Positions 1 to 10,396 are shown, counted from the first letter of the stretch. The stretch is 64,000 nucleotides of DNA from an uncultured Verrucomicrobiae bacterium (GCA_943788245.1 CALSPN010000022.1:1-64000), one strand, 5' to 3'. Notes: generated by a model not told the origin, from the letters alone. Translations and numbers: made by a program.

Positions 1-295
1 ATCATGGAGAAAATGGAAGGGCTCAAGCGCCGTTCCATAGAGCATCACGATCACGAGACGCACAAGGACTGAAGGCTGCGCTCAGATGACTCTTGCCTGA
101 AAAGACGTCGATCTCCCTGCATCGCGGCATCATGAATATGCTGGGGTGCGCGCCATGTTCAGCCTTCCAGCGAATGTCAGGTGGCAAGAATGATCCATAC
201 CTTATGCTACCCGCTCTCGAGGTTTCAAGCGCCTTGAGGTGGCGTTGCACGTCGGATTGCCGCTCTTTTACAGACAGGCAGTCACATGTGTCGTT
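1..295. other. No gene recognised at left edge
   Basis: This stretch lies downstream of the minus-strand sulfite-oxidase-like gene. Short open frames exist on both strands, but none has a recognisable domain, a convincing ribosome binding site or family-like composition. No terminator hairpin with a T run is obvious. Confidence 0.5.
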
Positions 296-1603
296 TTAGG
301 TCAAACGAAAGCGTTGCATCTCTATGGCGTTTCCCCCTGATTTTCTCAAGGGACGCGGTTCGGGCTGCGCGAAGCCATTGCCGTCCACCGCGCGTACCCG
401 CACTTCGTAAACCCCTGCTTGCAGACCATGGAGGGTGATTCCCCAATAACCCATTCCGAAACGCAAGGGCCACGCTTTGGGCTGACCGGTCTTTGCATCA
501 AACCCGAGAAGCTGGTGAGGCTTTACGTCCTGCGGCAGGATTTGTTCCCAATCGGGAGGAGGATAGATGGGGCAGGGTTGCCAATCCGCCTCCGCTTGTT
601 CCTGTCCAGCATCTTCCCGGGGCTCCGCATCCTCGGTGACCCGGCGCAGGCTGTATTCCACTCGCTCCAGATCTGAGAGACCGGAGATTACCTTTCCAGT
701 CACAACCACCGGCTGGCTGGCGGGCATGAGCTCAGGAATCGGGTCCATGTAAGCGGAGGTCTTCAGGTGGGATTCCGGGTCGTTGTTCTGGAGGGCATAG
801 GTGTCATTGGTGCGGTAATCGTTGGTGAGAAAAATCTGCTGCAGCCATTTGATGGACTTGAAGCCATGGGCCCATGGAACAATCATGCGCACCGGTCCCC
901 CCCGCAGGGGAGTGATGGGTTGCCCATTGAGTCGATAAGCCAGCATGGGAGGGAAGCCCCCGGGGGGTGTTTCCATTGCCTGTGTGTAACTGAGTGACGA
1001 CTGAAAGATCTGTTCGGGATCCTCGTTGTGAAAGCCCCGGTAATAAATGCGCCGGACATCCCTCATCTTGCCACAGAGCTTCAACACTTCACGCAGGGGG
1101 ACACCTTCCCAGAGTCCCTGTCCTAGGGGCTCTGGTATGTTCAGGCACTGGGTGGCCTTGATGAACTTGACTCCGTGGCTCTTGCCAAGCTCACGGAGGG
1201 TTTCCATGTCAAGGGCCGTCCCGTCCTTCAATGTGCGTGGGGCTTGCATCCGGGCAGGTTGAGTGACGTGCGGTGGTTCCACTCGTGAATCCGTCGTTAT
1301 TTCCAGACGCCATGTCTCCGGTGTCATGCGGGCGTCGGCAAGGGCTTTACCGGTGAGGGTGTGAGGCTTTGGATTGCCTCTGGCAACGGTATTGAAGGAC
1401 TCAGCCGGCGTCAGGAATGGGTGCGGGCAGGCAGGAAGTGCTGTGGTCTGCTTTGTCGTTGCGCCAGAAAGGATGTCTGCTTGGATGGCCTGAGCGGCTG
1501 TCAGGCTGGTCATCGTCCATGCGGCGCTGTTGGACACAAAGGCTCGCCGTGAAATTGCCTCGGCATCCCCTGGGAGAGAAGTTCTGTGCATATTATCCTG
1601 CAA
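296..1603 (-). CDS. Sulfite oxidase-like molybdopterin-dependent oxidoreductase, exported
   Basis: Predicted oxidoreductase of the sulfite oxidase (SorA/SUOX/YedY) superfamily, holding a molybdopterin cofactor; the likely role is periplasmic oxidation of sulfite or a related small substrate. Seen: an N-terminal SRRAFVSNSA twin-arginine-like motif followed by a hydrophobic stretch, suggesting Tat export of the folded cofactor enzyme. The central part carries the family pattern with the candidate Mo-ligand cysteine in KATQCLNIPEPLGQGLWEGV, then a GGPVRMIVPWAHGFKSIKW block typical of the Moco fold. The C-terminal third (from about residue 290) matches the Ig-like dimerisation domain position. 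Length of 435 residues fits the family. No haem-binding CxxCH is present, so an external cytochrome acceptor would be needed. Start could be Met1 or Met5. Substrate is not determined by sequence. Confidence 0.8.
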   Translation of the reverse strand: MQDNMHRTSLPGDAEAISRRAFVSNSAAWTMTSLTAAQAIQADILSGATTKQTTALPACPHPFLTPAESFNTVARGNPKPHTLTGKALADARMTPETWRLEITTDSRVEPPHVTQPARMQAPRTLKDGTALDMETLRELGKSHGVKFIKATQCLNIPEPLGQGLWEGVPLREVLKLCGKMRDVRRIYYRGFHNEDPEQIFQSSLSYTQAMETPPGGFPPMLAYRLNGQPITPLRGGPVRMIVPWAHGFKSIKWLQQIFLTNDYRTNDTYALQNNDPESHLKTSAYMDPIPELMPASQPVVVTGKVISGLSDLERVEYSLRRVTEDAEPREDAGQEQAEADWQPCPIYPPPDWEQILPQDVKPHQLLGFDAKTGQPKAWPLRFGMGYWGITLHGLQAGVYEVRVRAVDGNGFAQPEPRPLRKSGGNAIEMQRFRLT

Positions 1604-1770
1604 ATTACATACTTTGGTGCTCAGGACAAGTCTTGATCCGGATTGCTGGGGTGGATGAATCTCTGATCTGAGGGTCCGCTTTCATGGCGGCCTGCCCGCC
1701 TGATGGTTTGTGATTGGGTGTGTTGACAGAAATCTTGTTATTTTTATTTTTTTTGTTTTATTTTATTCAC

Positions 1771-3558
1771 ATGTTTTCTAAGCAAGTTCCCTTTCTGGGG
1801 TCATGCAATCCGCATGACTGTTTTCTCCAGTCTAAGAATCTTTCCTCCAACGCCGCTTTTCCAAGGTTTACCCCAACTGTGTTGTCGGTGGTCACCAGGC
1901 GTCTTGCGGCATCTCTGATACTGCTGCTGTCTTCCAGTCTGTGGGGAAGTGGCTTGGCTACTGCGGTTCCGGGTTTGTCCGCGGAGGCGCTTGAGTCCCT
2001 TGTCGCTCATTATGATGGAAGCAAGGGTGTGGAGACGGATGACAGTGCGGTAATCTCATGGACCCCAGTGGATGCGCAGGGGGAGCTTCTGAGCGAGATG
2101 AAGCTTGAGTCCATGCAGCGGGGAGGCGGGGCGTCAAACCTGATCAGTTACCATCCCGAGGGGCGATTGTTGTTTGATGACACGGCCGAGGGTGATGATG
2201 GAAGGTATCTGGAGGGAACACTCTCCAACGATGGGTCTACCTCCTTCACCGTCATCTGGCGTGGTCAATACAGCGCGGACGCTCCCTTTGCGACGTCGGG
2301 CACCTACGCCTACAACATAGGCCCCAATGCCACCTCCCACCAGCGTGATGATGGAAAAGGCGGCTTTGTAGTGGAGCAGTATAACGGTACGACTTACGCC
2401 GGGGATGACATCACGGCCTTTGATGGGGTGCCTACGGTCTGGAGCAGTGTGCTCTCGGAAAACAGTCATGCTTTCTATGCCAACGGGGAGAACTTGAATC
2501 TCGGTGGCATGCCGTCCTACCAGCTCAATGCCGAGGCATCGATCATCCTCGGAGCATACAGCGCGAGCGGCTATGATTTCGTCGGCGAGATTGAACAATT
2601 CCTGGTTTTTGAGAGTGCTCTTTCGACGAGCGATCGTGAACTGATCGAAGCCTATCTGGGCAGCACGCCTTCTGACGAGGAAGAGCCTGTGGTCGATGCG
2701 CCCGGTATTGTGATCTTCAGGGAGGGGAATGAGGTGACCATTCAGATCAGTGAACAGGCGCATTTGCTTGCTTCAGATGATTTGGTGAACTGGTCGATCA
2801 TCCCCGAAGCGGCTCCCGAGCTGACCCTGCCGGCGGATCAGGGCCAGCAGTTTTTCCGTGCGGTCGATTCTCTCAGCGAAATTTCGGAGGGGATGGTTTT
2901 CCGGACCCGGGTTTCTTCGGATACCTGGAGGGAAGCAGAGTATCATCTGGATACGGGTGCTTTTTACTTTATCGGAGAAAAGTCTCACGGCTTTGATCAT
3001 TACACCAGTGGTGGTAACGACCTCTGGTGGTGTTACATGAACACCGGCGGCAAGGGATCGGGACTCATCGAATTCCTCATGGAACGTAATCAGGATGCCG
3101 AGGCGGCCAAGAACCGGGCTCTCGACAACGGATGGTTGACTTACACGGGCAGTGCCTACGGTTTCCTCGAGCTTGAAGCGCTTCCCGCTCAGCAGACTCT
3201 GGTGAATCATACGGCACCGGAAACAAGCGGTCAGAACGATACGACCGAGGCGTATTCAGAAGATTACGATGTGATCGATCACGAGAACGTGTATTACGTG
3301 CTCTACAACAATGGAGGCAATGGTCATTTGTATCTGGGGATCGGAGGGCCCTCTCTCACGGAACAGGCTGGGTCACTACCGCCCGGTGATGGCAGTCCCA
3401 ACCGGGACAACGGGGTGCGGGGGGATGTGGCCTTCAAAACAGTCATTCCGCTGTCCGATGCCGACAAACAGGCGTTGATCGAAACATTCACTCCCATGGC
3501 ACCTGTCTACAATGACACTTCCGGAGCCTACCATTACATGCACCCCGAGGGGCTTTAA
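1771..3558 (+). CDS. Secreted LamG/concanavalin-A-like protein, unknown function
   Basis: Predicted secreted protein. A positively charged and hydrophobic signal segment (VTRRLAASLILLLSSSLWG) ends in an ATA-V cleavage-like site near base 1960. The next ~220 residues resemble a LamG/concanavalin-A jellyroll: an opening block LVAHYDGSKGVETDDSAVIS and a closing block EIEQFLVFESALSTSDRELI, both typical of PVC-group LamG proteins. The C-terminal half (from about base 2890) is rich in aromatic and acidic residues and is not recognised. The start is uncertain: the frame is open from 1714, the first ATG is 1771, and a GTG at 1879 would place the signal peptide at the very N-terminus. A perfect TTGACA lies at 1723-1728 but without a good -10 at standard spacing. 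Binding of a sugar polymer is inference only. Confidence 0.7.
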   Translation: MFSKQVPFLGSCNPHDCFLQSKNLSSNAAFPRFTPTVLSVVTRRLAASLILLLSSSLWGSGLATAVPGLSAEALESLVAHYDGSKGVETDDSAVISWTPVDAQGELLSEMKLESMQRGGGASNLISYHPEGRLLFDDTAEGDDGRYLEGTLSNDGSTSFTVIWRGQYSADAPFATSGTYAYNIGPNATSHQRDDGKGGFVVEQYNGTTYAGDDITAFDGVPTVWSSVLSENSHAFYANGENLNLGGMPSYQLNAEASIILGAYSASGYDFVGEIEQFLVFESALSTSDRELIEAYLGSTPSDEEEPVVDAPGIVIFREGNEVTIQISEQAHLLASDDLVNWSIIPEAAPELTLPADQGQQFFRAVDSLSEISEGMVFRTRVSSDTWREAEYHLDTGAFYFIGEKSHGFDHYTSGGNDLWWCYMNTGGKGSGLIEFLMERNQDAEAAKNRALDNGWLTYTGSAYGFLELEALPAQQTLVNHTAPETSGQNDTTEAYSEDYDVIDHENVYYVLYNNGGNGHLYLGIGGPSLTEQAGSLPPGDGSPNRDNGVRGDVAFKTVIPLSDADKQALIETFTPMAPVYNDTSGAYHYMHPEGL

Positions 3559-3607
3559 TGACTCGGGCGATTCCGCCTGACGATGCAAATAACCGCAGCA
3601 TGCCTTC

Positions 3608-3638
3608 AGCCCTCGTGCCTGCGTCAGGTGCGAGGGCT
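3608..3638. other. GC-rich hairpin after the LamG-like gene
   Basis: The arms AGCCCTCG (3608-3615) and CGAGGGCT (3631-3638) are perfect inverted repeats with an inner CCTG/CAGG pairing. It sits about 50 bases downstream of the LamG-like stop codon. No T run follows, so it is either a weak terminator, an mRNA-stabilising hairpin or a REP-like palindrome. Confidence 0.4.
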
Positions 3639-3767
3639 GCTTGCGCGTCTGTGGTCTTAGTATCAATAGTTGTGTTTGACCCCTAGTGGATAGTTGCCAA
3701 GTGCTTCGCTTGAGGTTTATGATCCGCTCTGGTTATATGTGCTTCCTTTGTCGCTGGAGCTCTGGCT

Positions 3768-4580
3768 ATGGATTATAAGGTCCAATTTGATGTTTTTGAG
3801 GGTCCGATGGATCTGCTTCTTTATCTGGTAAGGAAGCAGGAGGTGGATATTTATCAAGTGAACCTGACCCAGCTGGCGACGGAATTCATCCAGTATGTTG
3901 AGTTCATGCGTGAACTGGATCTGGATGTCGCCGGTGAGTTTGTCGTGATGGCAGCGACATTGATGTACATCAAAAGCAAGGAGCTGTTGCCCAAGGACAA
4001 GCAAGTGCTGCTGGAGGAGGATGACGAAGGGGATGATCCACGTTGGGAATTGATCCGCCAGCTCGTGGAATACAAGAAATTTAAGGATGCAGCGGCTCAA
4101 TTGAAGGAGAAAGAGATTGAGCAGGAATCCATTTTTGTCAGGCAGGCGCCCAAACCCAATTTCAAATTGATGGAAACCCGGGAGGCTCCGCGTCCGGATG
4201 TCAGTGTGTTTGATCTGGTGAAGGCGGTGGGGACAATCCTTCAGCGCATCGAGGACAAGGAAGGTCAGACCCGTGAAATTCAGGCAGACACCTGGTCGGT
4301 GAGCCAGAAAATCGAAATGTTTCGAAAACGGGCTCAGACGCAGAAACGCTTCAAATTCTCCGAATTGTTTGAGGATGATCGCACCCGGCAGGAAGTGGTG
4401 GTGACTTTTCTGGCGCTCTTGGAGATGATCCGCATGAAACAGTTGCAGGCGGTGCAGCCAAGTCCTTTTGAAGAAATTGAAATTCAATCGGCTCAGGCAA
4501 GTGATGAACAGGCATCGAATCCCGAGGATGCTGCGCATGAAGAAGAGGCATCGGGGCAGGCCCAGAACCCTTCATCCTAG
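3768..4580 (+). CDS. scpA: Segregation and condensation protein A (ScpA)
   Basis: Kleisin subunit of the bacterial SMC-ScpAB condensin, which compacts and segregates the chromosome. Seen: the N-terminus YKVQFDVFEGPMDLLLYLVR, the family hallmark that contacts the SMC neck, followed by VDIYQVNLTQLATEFIQYVE and the ATLMYIKSKELLP block. The C-terminal winged helix that binds the SMC head (RQEVVVTFLALLEMIRM) is around residues 205-225. A short acidic tail ends the protein; 270 residues is normal. The ATG has a GGAG about 9 bases upstream. The stop codon is followed within 9 bases by scpB, the standard scpA-scpB pairing, implying co-translation. Confidence 0.95.
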   Translation: MDYKVQFDVFEGPMDLLLYLVRKQEVDIYQVNLTQLATEFIQYVEFMRELDLDVAGEFVVMAATLMYIKSKELLPKDKQVLLEEDDEGDDPRWELIRQLVEYKKFKDAAAQLKEKEIEQESIFVRQAPKPNFKLMETREAPRPDVSVFDLVKAVGTILQRIEDKEGQTREIQADTWSVSQKIEMFRKRAQTQKRFKFSELFEDDRTRQEVVVTFLALLEMIRMKQLQAVQPSPFEEIEIQSAQASDEQASNPEDAAHEEEASGQAQNPSS

Positions 4581-4589
4581 TTGTGTGAC

Positions 4590-5393
4590 ATGGAATTAAA
4601 ACTCGTTCTGGAATCCATTTTATTTTCTTCACAGAAACCGCTTTCGATCGCGGAACTGCGTGCATGTATCAAGGAAGCACCCGGCTACGCCGAGGAGCCC
4701 ATTCCCACGGAACTTCAGCAAGTCAAAACAGCGGTCCTTGAGCAGACGCTCGAGGACTTGTCCCGGGACATCAATGCAATGGGGCGGAGTTTCCGCCTGA
4801 CCTGTGTCGCAGGTTCGTGGCAGTTTGTGAATGCACCGGAGTATGTGGCCTGGATCAAGGCATTGGTTGGACACCGCCCCCGCGCCCCGCGATTGACCCA
4901 GGCCGCGCTTGAGACTCTGGCGATCATCGCCTATCGACAGCCCCTGACGCGTGCCGAGGCGGAGCAGATACGGGGAGTGTCGGTGGATGGAGTGCTGAAG
5001 ATGCTTATTGATCGGGGACTGGTGGAGCAGGCAGGACGCGCCGAGGTGCTTGGGCGGCCCATGACCTTCAAGACGACCGAGCTGTTTCTGGAGTATTTCG
5101 GTTTGAAGAACCTCGAGGACCTGCCGGCTGCCGATGACTTGCGAAGAGTTCCCGTGGAGAAACCGCCTGGACTCAACACAAGTGATCCCGAGTTGGATAC
5201 CGCCGAGACCTCGGATTCGGAAGCTGACACAGTCGAAGAATCAAGTGACAATGATCCAGAGGCGGAAAACGATGCGTCTGACCCCGACGACGCGGACGAG
5301 GCATTCGATGCCGATGACGCAAAGGACTCAGGCGAGGAAGATGAGTTCGAGGATGAGGATGAGGATGAGATGATTGGGAGTCGGACGACTTGA
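4590..5393 (+). CDS. scpB: Segregation and condensation protein B (ScpB), frame break in acidic tail
   Basis: Partner of ScpA in the SMC condensin complex; dimeric ScpB clamps the kleisin. Seen: two winged-helix domains in the first ~180 residues, including the core PRLTQAALETLAIIAYRQPL and a GRPMTFKTTELFLEYFGLK end block. After this comes a low-complexity acidic tail of Asp/Glu repeats. The given frame stops at 5391-5393, but restoring one G between bases 5369 and 5370, inside the GAG-GAT repeat, continues the acidic tail (WESDDLKEDDESSAGDGF and on) to a TAG at 5468-5470. The real protein is therefore probably about 25 residues longer. An upstream TTG at 4581 directly abuts the scpA stop; the ATG at 4590 is preferred. 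Confidence 0.92.
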   Translation: MELKLVLESILFSSQKPLSIAELRACIKEAPGYAEEPIPTELQQVKTAVLEQTLEDLSRDINAMGRSFRLTCVAGSWQFVNAPEYVAWIKALVGHRPRAPRLTQAALETLAIIAYRQPLTRAEAEQIRGVSVDGVLKMLIDRGLVEQAGRAEVLGRPMTFKTTELFLEYFGLKNLEDLPAADDLRRVPVEKPPGLNTSDPELDTAETSDSEADTVEESSDNDPEAENDASDPDDADEAFDADDAKDSGEEDEFEDEDEDEMIGSRTT

Positions 5394-5506
5394 AGGAGGA
5401 CGATGAGAGCAGCGCCGGGGATGGGTTTGACGACGATGCTGAATTAGAGAACGACCCCTCCCGGAATTAGACCCGGGAATGTACGCAAAAAGAGGATTAT
5501 CGGATT

Positions 5507-6568
5507 ATGAGTTTGGATAAACACCGTCAAGCGATCGACTCGATTGATGCGAAACTAGTGGCTTTGTTAAACGAGCGGATTGATCACGTGCAGGCGATCG
5601 GGCAGATCAAGCACCGTGACGGCGGCTCGATCTATGCCCCTCACCGCGAGAAGGCGGTGCTGGACAGGGTTTGCGCACTGAACGAGGGTTCCTTGCCAAG
5701 CGAATCACTGCGTGCGGTTTACCGGGAGATCATGTCGGCTGCCATTGCGCTCGAAAAACCCACGACCATTGCCTTTTTTGGTCCCGAAGCAACCTATACC
5801 CACCAGGCTGCGATTCGGAAATTTGGCGCCAGCCTCGGCTATCAGGCGCTGAAAACGATTGGTGATGTGTTTGATGAAGTGTCCAAGGAACGGGCGGATT
5901 ACGGTGTTGTGCCGGTTGAAAACTCGACCGAGGGAGTCGTTACCCACACGCTGGACATGTTTGTGGACAGTCCGCTCAAGATCGTCGCACAAATTGTGAT
6001 GAGGATTCAGCATTGCCTTCTTGGTACTGGTGAACGATCTGAAATTAAAAAACTTTATACCCATCCTCAGCCTCTCGGTCAGTGCCGCATATGGTTACAG
6101 ACTCAAATACCTCATGTTGAGGTCATCGAGACAAGCTCGACGACACGTGCCGCAGAACTGGCTGCCAAAGAACCCAACGCAGCGGCCATTGCCGGTGCAC
6201 TTGCTGCAGAACATTATGGTTTGAATATCCTGGAATCCGATATTCAGGACAATGCCGCCAATGCGACGCGTTTTCTGGTGCTCGGAAAACAGTGTAGTCC
6301 AGCTACTGGAGAGGATCGAACCAGCATCATGGTGAGCATTGATCATAGTGTCGGTGCGTTGCATCGGGCGATTGCACCCTTCCAAGCACTTGAACTGAAC
6401 ATGTCTAAAATCGAGTCCAGACCCAGCAAACGCAAGGCATGGGAGTATTTCTTCTTCATCGATTTTGACGGGCACATGGATGATTCGAAGGTGAAGGAAG
6501 CTGTCGCATTGCTGGAGCGGGAATGCAATTCCGTTAAAATACTGGGTTCTTATCCGAAGAGCGAATAG
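5507..6568 (+). CDS. pheA: Bifunctional chorismate mutase/prephenate dehydratase (P-protein)
   Basis: Converts chorismate to prephenate and then to phenylpyruvate in phenylalanine synthesis, in the cytoplasm. Domain order: an AroQ-type chorismate mutase helix bundle in residues 1-85 (IDSIDAKLVALLNERIDHVQ, then HREKAVLDRV), a prephenate dehydratase domain from about residue 90 (TTIAFFGPEATYTHQAA, VPVENSTEGVV, and the catalytic-site TRFLVLG motif), and a C-terminal ACT domain from about 270 carrying ALNMSKIESRP-like ELNMSKIESRPSKRKAWEYF, the ESRP feedback loop that binds phenylalanine. Length 353 is typical. An AGAGG lies about 10 bases before the ATG. Feedback inhibition by phenylalanine is expected from the ACT motif. 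Confidence 0.95.
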   Translation: MSLDKHRQAIDSIDAKLVALLNERIDHVQAIGQIKHRDGGSIYAPHREKAVLDRVCALNEGSLPSESLRAVYREIMSAAIALEKPTTIAFFGPEATYTHQAAIRKFGASLGYQALKTIGDVFDEVSKERADYGVVPVENSTEGVVTHTLDMFVDSPLKIVAQIVMRIQHCLLGTGERSEIKKLYTHPQPLGQCRIWLQTQIPHVEVIETSSTTRAAELAAKEPNAAAIAGALAAEHYGLNILESDIQDNAANATRFLVLGKQCSPATGEDRTSIMVSIDHSVGALHRAIAPFQALELNMSKIESRPSKRKAWEYFFFIDFDGHMDDSKVKEAVALLERECNSVKILGSYPKSE

Positions 6569-6738
6569 TTCGTATTCGACGCCTCGATCCTTGCTGATGG
6601 CTCCTGCGTTTGACCACTCTCAGCATGTTTGTTGCGTGATCTCGTTCCTGTTTTGAGGATGCCGGTTCCGCTCATATGATATTCGCAGGAAAGGATTTCA
6701 TTGGATCCTTTCATCATTCATGGAATGGTTTGGATCAA

Positions 6739-8019
6739 ATGCACATCGAATTAATCAATACCGGCAGCGAATTACTTCTGGGGCAGACGCGCAACACCCA
6801 TCAGGCATGGATTGCAAAGCAGCTGTCCGAGGCCGGCTACCTGTTGAGCCATCAGTGCACCGTCTCAGATACCGGACCTGCTATTCAGGGGGCTTTGCGC
6901 GAGGCTTTGAAACGAGCGGACCTGATCCTGACCACGGGCGGTCTGGGCCCCACCTCCGATGACCGGACCCGTGATTTTCTCTCGGAACTCATTGAGCGTC
7001 GCCTCATCAAGTCCGAGACCATTGTGGAGCATATCCGGAATTATTTTGAAGGGCGAGGAAGGGTCATGCCCGAACAGGTGACCATTCAGGCGATGATTCC
7101 AGAAGGATGCGAATATTTCGTCAACCAATTTGGAACGGCGCCGGGTTTGATGATTCCGTTGGATCCCAATCCATTTCGTGCGTCGGGCAAACCTGCATGG
7201 ATCGCCATGTTTCCTGGACCTCCACGGGAACTGCACCCCATGTTCAGAGACCAATTCATGCCTTGGTTGCAGCGAACACTACCTTTGGATCAGGCATATC
7301 AATGTCGCATCCTCAGGACCAGTGGACTGGGTGAAAGCTGGATCGAGGAACGACTTTCAAAGAAACTGGCATCCTTGATGGAGCAGGGACTCGACGTAGG
7401 CTACTGTGCGCGCAGCGGGGAGGTGGATATCCGTTTGACGGCTGATGGGCCTGAAGCTGAATCGCTGATAAACCAGAGTACCGCGATCACTTACGAAGAC
7501 ATGGGACCTCTTATCTATGGAGAAGGGGAGGTGTCACTGGAGGCGGTATTGATCAAGGCATGCAAAGCCAGGGGACTCAAAATGGCACTGGCAGAATCAT
7601 GCACCGGGGGAGGCATGGCGCATGTGATCACCAATGTGCCCGGAGCTTCAGAGGTGCTTCACTGTGGTGTGGTCAGCTATGCCAACGAAGCCAAGACTAA
7701 CCTTTTAGGCGTGCCTGCACCTTTGATCGAGGAGCACGGTGCCGTGAGTGAACCCGTTGCTCGTGCGATGGTGGAGGGTGCTTTGAAGGTGTCAGGGGCC
7801 GACCTTGCCCTTGCTGTCACGGGTATTGCCGGGCCCTCCGGGGGAAGTCCGGAAAAACCGGTGGGAACTGTTTTCATCGCTGTTGCCGACAGGTCGCGGG
7901 TGCATCTGGTTAAGAAACTCAACCCCTACGATCGTGAAACCTTTAAATTTGTGACCATCAATCAGGGATTGGAATTGCTGCGGCGAATGGTGCTGGGAAT
8001 CTCCATGGCCGACGAATGA
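6739..8019 (+). CDS. cinA: CinA-like protein with nicotinamide-nucleotide amidohydrolase domain
   Basis: CinA/PncC family. The N-terminal COG1058 domain (ELINTGSELLLGQTRNTHQA, then LTTGGLGPTSDDRTRD) resembles molybdopterin-binding MoaB folds and in some bacteria is an ADP-ribose pyrophosphatase; the C-terminal PncC domain from about residue 275 (ALAESCTGGGMAHVITNVPG, VTGIAGPSGG) deamidates nicotinamide mononucleotide in NAD recycling. The serine in ESCTGG and the downstream lysine are the expected catalytic site. An in-frame ATG at 6676 would add 21 non-conserved residues; the family begins at MHIELINTGSE, so 6739 is chosen although the Shine-Dalgarno match there is weak. 427 residues is normal. 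There is no operon link with gap, which has its own promoter. Confidence 0.92.
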   Translation: MHIELINTGSELLLGQTRNTHQAWIAKQLSEAGYLLSHQCTVSDTGPAIQGALREALKRADLILTTGGLGPTSDDRTRDFLSELIERRLIKSETIVEHIRNYFEGRGRVMPEQVTIQAMIPEGCEYFVNQFGTAPGLMIPLDPNPFRASGKPAWIAMFPGPPRELHPMFRDQFMPWLQRTLPLDQAYQCRILRTSGLGESWIEERLSKKLASLMEQGLDVGYCARSGEVDIRLTADGPEAESLINQSTAITYEDMGPLIYGEGEVSLEAVLIKACKARGLKMALAESCTGGGMAHVITNVPGASEVLHCGVVSYANEAKTNLLGVPAPLIEEHGAVSEPVARAMVEGALKVSGADLALAVTGIAGPSGGSPEKPVGTVFIAVADRSRVHLVKKLNPYDRETFKFVTINQGLELLRRMVLGISMADE

Positions 8020-8078
8020 CGCCCGCTCGAGGGAGAGCTCTGGCAGTGGAAAGTAACTATTCATCCTTAAATTCACCA

Positions 8079-8106
8079 TTGACGCGCTGCTTTTCCCGAT
8101 TAGTAT
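8079..8106 (+). promoter_or_regulatory. Predicted sigma-70 promoter of gap
   Basis: A TTGACG -35 box (8079-8084, 5 of 6) and a TAGTAT -10 box (8101-8106, 4 of 6) are separated by 16 bases and lie about 50 bases before the gap ATG. The arrangement fits a vegetative sigma-70 promoter for an abundantly expressed glycolytic gene. Pattern match only. Confidence 0.45.
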
Positions 8107-8137
8107 CTCCCCCTTATTTTTGAACCTTATTATTTGA

Positions 8138-9211
<1,074 letters not shown>

Positions 9212-9242
9212 TCCGCTGAATCACTTTTATTTATCACACGAA

Positions 9243-9268
9243 GGGCGATCGAAGGGTCGCCCTTTTTT
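9243..9268 (+). terminator. Rho-independent terminator of gap
   Basis: Arms GGGCGA (9243-9248) and TCGCCC (9257-9262) close an 8-base loop and are followed by six T (9263-9268). It sits 31 bases after the gap stop codon and ends only 5 bases before the next ATG, so the downstream methyltransferase has no room for its own promoter after it. Confidence 0.85.
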
Positions 9269-9273
9269 GATGC

Positions 9274-10305
9274 ATGGAACCTTCGTTCAACAAGCCCGAT
9301 TTATCCCAGGAAACCATAGCGCTTCGAGAAGCCTGGATGCGTCATGACGATGCCTTCCTGAAGGATTATCTCATCTCGGATGTGGAGGATCCCCGCATTC
9401 ACTTTCCGAGTATTTTTACGCGTGGCATGATTGCGGAAGCATTGTTCCCTGAAAAGTTCCGTGAACTGATGTGGGAGGAATACCGGTTCGGCATATGCAT
9501 GAGCTACATGCGGCGCGTGTTTCAGCAGAGGCCCTCGAGTGGCACCCCTAAATTTCTGCTGGAAGCATTGAAGCAGGGGGATGAAAGTTTTCAAGCTATC
9601 CCGTTGCCTGCATACATGCATGCATCCTGGCAACAGTTGAATACCTCGCGTTCGGATTCCAACTACATTGCTGCCTGTCTGGAGCAGGGTGTGTCGGGAG
9701 AAAAGGCGGTGGTATTCCAACCCAAGTCACTGAATACCTTTCAGCATCGGTGGAGGGATGCATTGTCAGACCACTCTCAGTCCTCTCTCAAGGTGATGGA
9801 ACCTGCCTGTGGCTCCGCCAACGATTATCGTTTTCTTCATTCCTTTGGTCTGGGTGCCTGCATCGATTACGAAGGCTTCGATATCTGTCCCAAGAATATT
9901 TCTAATGCACGTGGCATGTTTCCTGACATCAGGTTCAACGAGGGAAGTGTGTTTGAGGTGGATGCCCAGGATCGCACAGTCGATTTTCTTTATGTCCATG
10001 ATCTGTTCGAGCATCTCTCGATTGCTGGTATGGAGCGGGGGCTGGATGAGCTATGTCGCGTGACGCGCGGGACGGCTTGTCTATGCTTTTTTAACATGGC
10101 TGAGCGCGCAGATCATCTGGTTCAACCCAAAGAAGGTTACCATTGGAATCGATTGAGCCTGGAAAAGATCATTCGGTTTCTGGATTCTCGATGTGAGCAA
10201 TTGCAGGTCATTCACACTGCCAGCTTTCTGCATCAGGCATTTGCCTGCGACGATTATCACAATCCAGGATCCTATGCATTTGTCCTGGATTTTCAGCTAA
10301 AATAA
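9274..10305 (+). CDS. Class I SAM-dependent methyltransferase, substrate unknown
   Basis: Predicted cytoplasmic methyltransferase. A Rossmann methyltransferase core occupies about residues 160-320: motif I-like LKVMEPACGSANDYRFLHSF, an acidic post-I residue in YEGFDICPKNISNAR, and the motif IV-like VDFLYVHDLFEHLS segment. The N-terminal ~150 residues are not recognised and may bind substrate. The ATG follows the gap terminator by 5 bases, and the AGGG of the terminator loop (9253-9256) is the only Shine-Dalgarno-like sequence close upstream. Expression may therefore depend on read-through from gap, or the ribosome site may be masked by the hairpin. No substrate can be assigned. Confidence 0.75.
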   Translation: MEPSFNKPDLSQETIALREAWMRHDDAFLKDYLISDVEDPRIHFPSIFTRGMIAEALFPEKFRELMWEEYRFGICMSYMRRVFQQRPSSGTPKFLLEALKQGDESFQAIPLPAYMHASWQQLNTSRSDSNYIAACLEQGVSGEKAVVFQPKSLNTFQHRWRDALSDHSQSSLKVMEPACGSANDYRFLHSFGLGACIDYEGFDICPKNISNARGMFPDIRFNEGSVFEVDAQDRTVDFLYVHDLFEHLSIAGMERGLDELCRVTRGTACLCFFNMAERADHLVQPKEGYHWNRLSLEKIIRFLDSRCEQLQVIHTASFLHQAFACDDYHNPGSYAFVLDFQLK

Positions 10306-10396
10306 AAGCGTGCAATTTATTTTCATCACGGCCTAATGGAGACAGTCCCTCATCATATTCAGGCTCTTAAAGTCATGACATGGAGAGGTTTGGTGT

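Noticed and set aside
1723-1728. Perfect TTGACA before the LamG-like gene
   Set aside because: No acceptable -10 at 16-18 bases; only T-rich sequence follows.
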